Assembly (NCBI GenBank): GCA_015494725.1
Contig: WGAR01000140.1
Span: 1 to 14,632, forward strand
Direction: 5' to 3'
DNA length: 14,632 bases
Origin: Thermodesulfobacteriaceae bacterium
GTDB lineage: Bacteria > Desulfobacterota > Thermodesulfobacteria > Thermodesulfobacteriales > Thermodesulfobacteriaceae
In this document: positions 13,504-14,632 of the stretch, piece after piece
How positions within the stretch are numbered: the first letter of the stretch is position 1
Layout: the number at the start of each line of letters is the position of its first letter
Notes under the pieces: generated by a model
The model's input: only the letters and a program-made list of their open reading frames with translations
Database searches by the model: none
What the model was told of the DNA's origin: nothing
Translations under genes and position numbers: made by a program

Positions 13504-14544
13504 ATGCCCATGGTTCGGGTGGCCGTGGTAGGGGCCACAGGATATACGGGTCTGGAGTTATTGCGGCTTTCCGGCGGCCACCCGGAGATAAAAGTCGTCC
13601 TGGCCACCTCCCGGCGCGAGGCTGGTAAGACTTTATCCGCCTACTGGGGTTTCTCTCCCCTGCCTTACGAACTGGAGATGGTCCCTCCGGATCCGGCGAG
13701 GATCGCTTCCGAGGCCGAGGTGGCCTTTCTCTGTGTTCCCCACGGCACCGCCCAGGAGATGGCGGCGGAACTTCTGAATAAGGGCCTGAGGGTGATTGAT
13801 CTTTCGGCGGATTTTCGTCTGCCGGATCCCGCGGTTTATGAAACCTGGTACGAGGTTCCCCATCGCTACCCGGAACTTCTCGGGGAAGCGGTTTACGGGT
13901 TGAGTGAGATCTATGGCCAGAATCTGCGCCGGGCCCGTCTGGTGGCCAATCCCGGCTGTTATCCCACGGCGGCTCTGTTACCCCTTCTGCCTTTGCTCCG
14001 GGAGGGGCTGATCGAAGCCCGGGATATTATTATCGACGCTAAAAGCGGGGTTTCCGGAGCCGGACGCAAGGCCGAGGTATCGCTCTCCTTCTGTGAGGTG
14101 AACGAGGATTTCCGGGCTTATCGGGTGGCGGCCCATCGACACACTCCGGAGATAGAAGCCCAGCTTGCCCGGGCCGCAGGTAGAGAAGTTCGGGTGATCT
14201 TTACCCCTCACCTTACGCCCATGCAGCGGGGCATTCTGGCCACCATCTACGTCTATCCCCGGGAAGGGGAGGAGCGAATCCATGAATTCCTGAGAGAATT
14301 TTACGCCTCCAGTCCCTTTGTGGAGGTGCTTCCCCGGGGGAGGTTTCCCCGGGTGGCGGCGGTCCGGGGTACCAATCTCTGCCAGGTGGGCCTTAAGCTC
14401 GATCCCCGCACCGGGCGTCTCCTCCTCTTTTCCGCCATCGATAATCTGATCAAAGGGGCCAGCGGTCAGGCCCTGCAGAACCTGAACCTGATGTACGGTT
14501 TTCCGGAAGACCTGGGGCTCCCCCGGAGTCCGGTTTTTCCCTGA
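13504..14544 (+). CDS. argC: N-acetyl-gamma-glutamyl-phosphate reductase ArgC
   Basis: ArgC reduces N-acetylglutamyl phosphate to the semialdehyde with NADPH, the third step of arginine synthesis. The 346-aa product has the Rossmann start VAVVGATGYTGLELLRL (about 5-21), FLCVPHGTA, DLSADFRL, the catalytic cysteine Cys152 in NPGCYPTAA, KSGVSGAGRK, and the active-site histidine segment AAHRHTPEIE (209-218). The C-terminal FSAIDNLIKGASGQALQNLN is a strong family signature. Either ATG 13504 or ATG 13510 could start it; a G run at 13497-13502 is the only ribosome binding site candidate. It lies 20 bases after rpsI in the same operon. Linkage of argC to rplM-rpsI is seen in some Desulfobacterota-like genomes (from memory). 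Confidence 0.97.
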   Translation: MPMVRVAVVGATGYTGLELLRLSGGHPEIKVVLATSRREAGKTLSAYWGFSPLPYELEMVPPDPARIASEAEVAFLCVPHGTAQEMAAELLNKGLRVIDLSADFRLPDPAVYETWYEVPHRYPELLGEAVYGLSEIYGQNLRRARLVANPGCYPTAALLPLLPLLREGLIEARDIIIDAKSGVSGAGRKAEVSLSFCEVNEDFRAYRVAAHRHTPEIEAQLARAAGREVRVIFTPHLTPMQRGILATIYVYPREGEERIHEFLREFYASSPFVEVLPRGRFPRVAAVRGTNLCQVGLKLDPRTGRLLLFSAIDNLIKGASGQALQNLNLMYGFPEDLGLPRSPVFP

Positions 14545-14547
14545 ATT

Positions 14548-14632
14548 ATGCGCAATATTAAGCTGGTCATCGCTTACGACGGAACGAATTATCTGGGCTG
14601 GCAGCGTCAGAAGCAGGGTCCGACCATTCAGG
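14548..14632 (+). CDS. truA: tRNA pseudouridine(38-40) synthase TruA, N-terminus (partial)
   Basis: ATG 14548 follows the argC stop by 3 bases, and the frame stays open to the window end (28 codons). It reads MRNIKLVIAYDGTNYLGWQRQ and continues QGPTIQ, the typical TruA N-terminus (AYDGTxYxGWQ...T-Q). TruA makes pseudouridine at positions 38-40 of the tRNA anticodon arm. The catalytic Asp lies beyond the window. There is no separate Shine-Dalgarno, so translation is likely coupled to argC. Confidence 0.9.
   Translation, partial: MRNIKLVIAYDGTNYLGWQRQKQGPTIQ

Overview
The window looks like a chromosomal segment of a G+C-rich, selenocysteine-using, didermic bacterium. An outer-membrane-type lipoprotein, selA, a hrcA-grpE-dnaK cluster, and an rplM-rpsI-argC-truA run would suit a member of the Desulfobacterota or Thermodesulfobacteria. 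That placement is inferred from protein style and gene order, not from a search. Nearly all of 1097-14632 is dense core genome. By eye, 1-1096 is more A/T-rich and looks like the scarred edge of an integrated element.

Left edge (1-1096): the last codons of an unknown gene, two small overlapping plus-strand genes for uncharacterised proteins, and then about 550 bases without an intact gene. That stretch holds a detached tRNA 3' end (T arm, acceptor strand, CCA) at 765-792, clusters of short direct repeats, and minus-strand remnants, one of which resembles the C-terminus of a tyrosine recombinase. The orientation of the tRNA fragment puts the inserted DNA to the left of 765.

Middle (1097-8770): selA and an overlapping downstream gene for a TPR protein run on the minus strand. 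They are divergent from a plus-strand operon of rlmH, a small lipoprotein gene, coaBC and an M24 (Xaa-Pro type) peptidase gene, which serve ribosome maturation, coenzyme A synthesis and peptide turnover. The peptidase gene converges on and overlaps an HDOD-domain gene. That gene is in turn divergent from an HPP-family membrane protein gene. Both divergent pairs (selA/rlmH and HDOD/HPP) start only 12-18 bases apart, without clear Shine-Dalgarno sequences.

Right side (8771-14632): the minus-strand heat-shock operon hrcA-grpE-dnaK ends in a strong intrinsic terminator just past the HPP gene. It is divergent from the plus-strand operon rplM-rpsI-argC-truA (truA is cut by the window end). Good -35/-10 elements for both directions lie in the 145-base gap. 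No CIRCE operator is visible there, although hrcA encodes the CIRCE-binding repressor.

The least explained parts are the integration scar at 550-1096, the small gene pair at 81-549, and the TPR protein coupled to selA.
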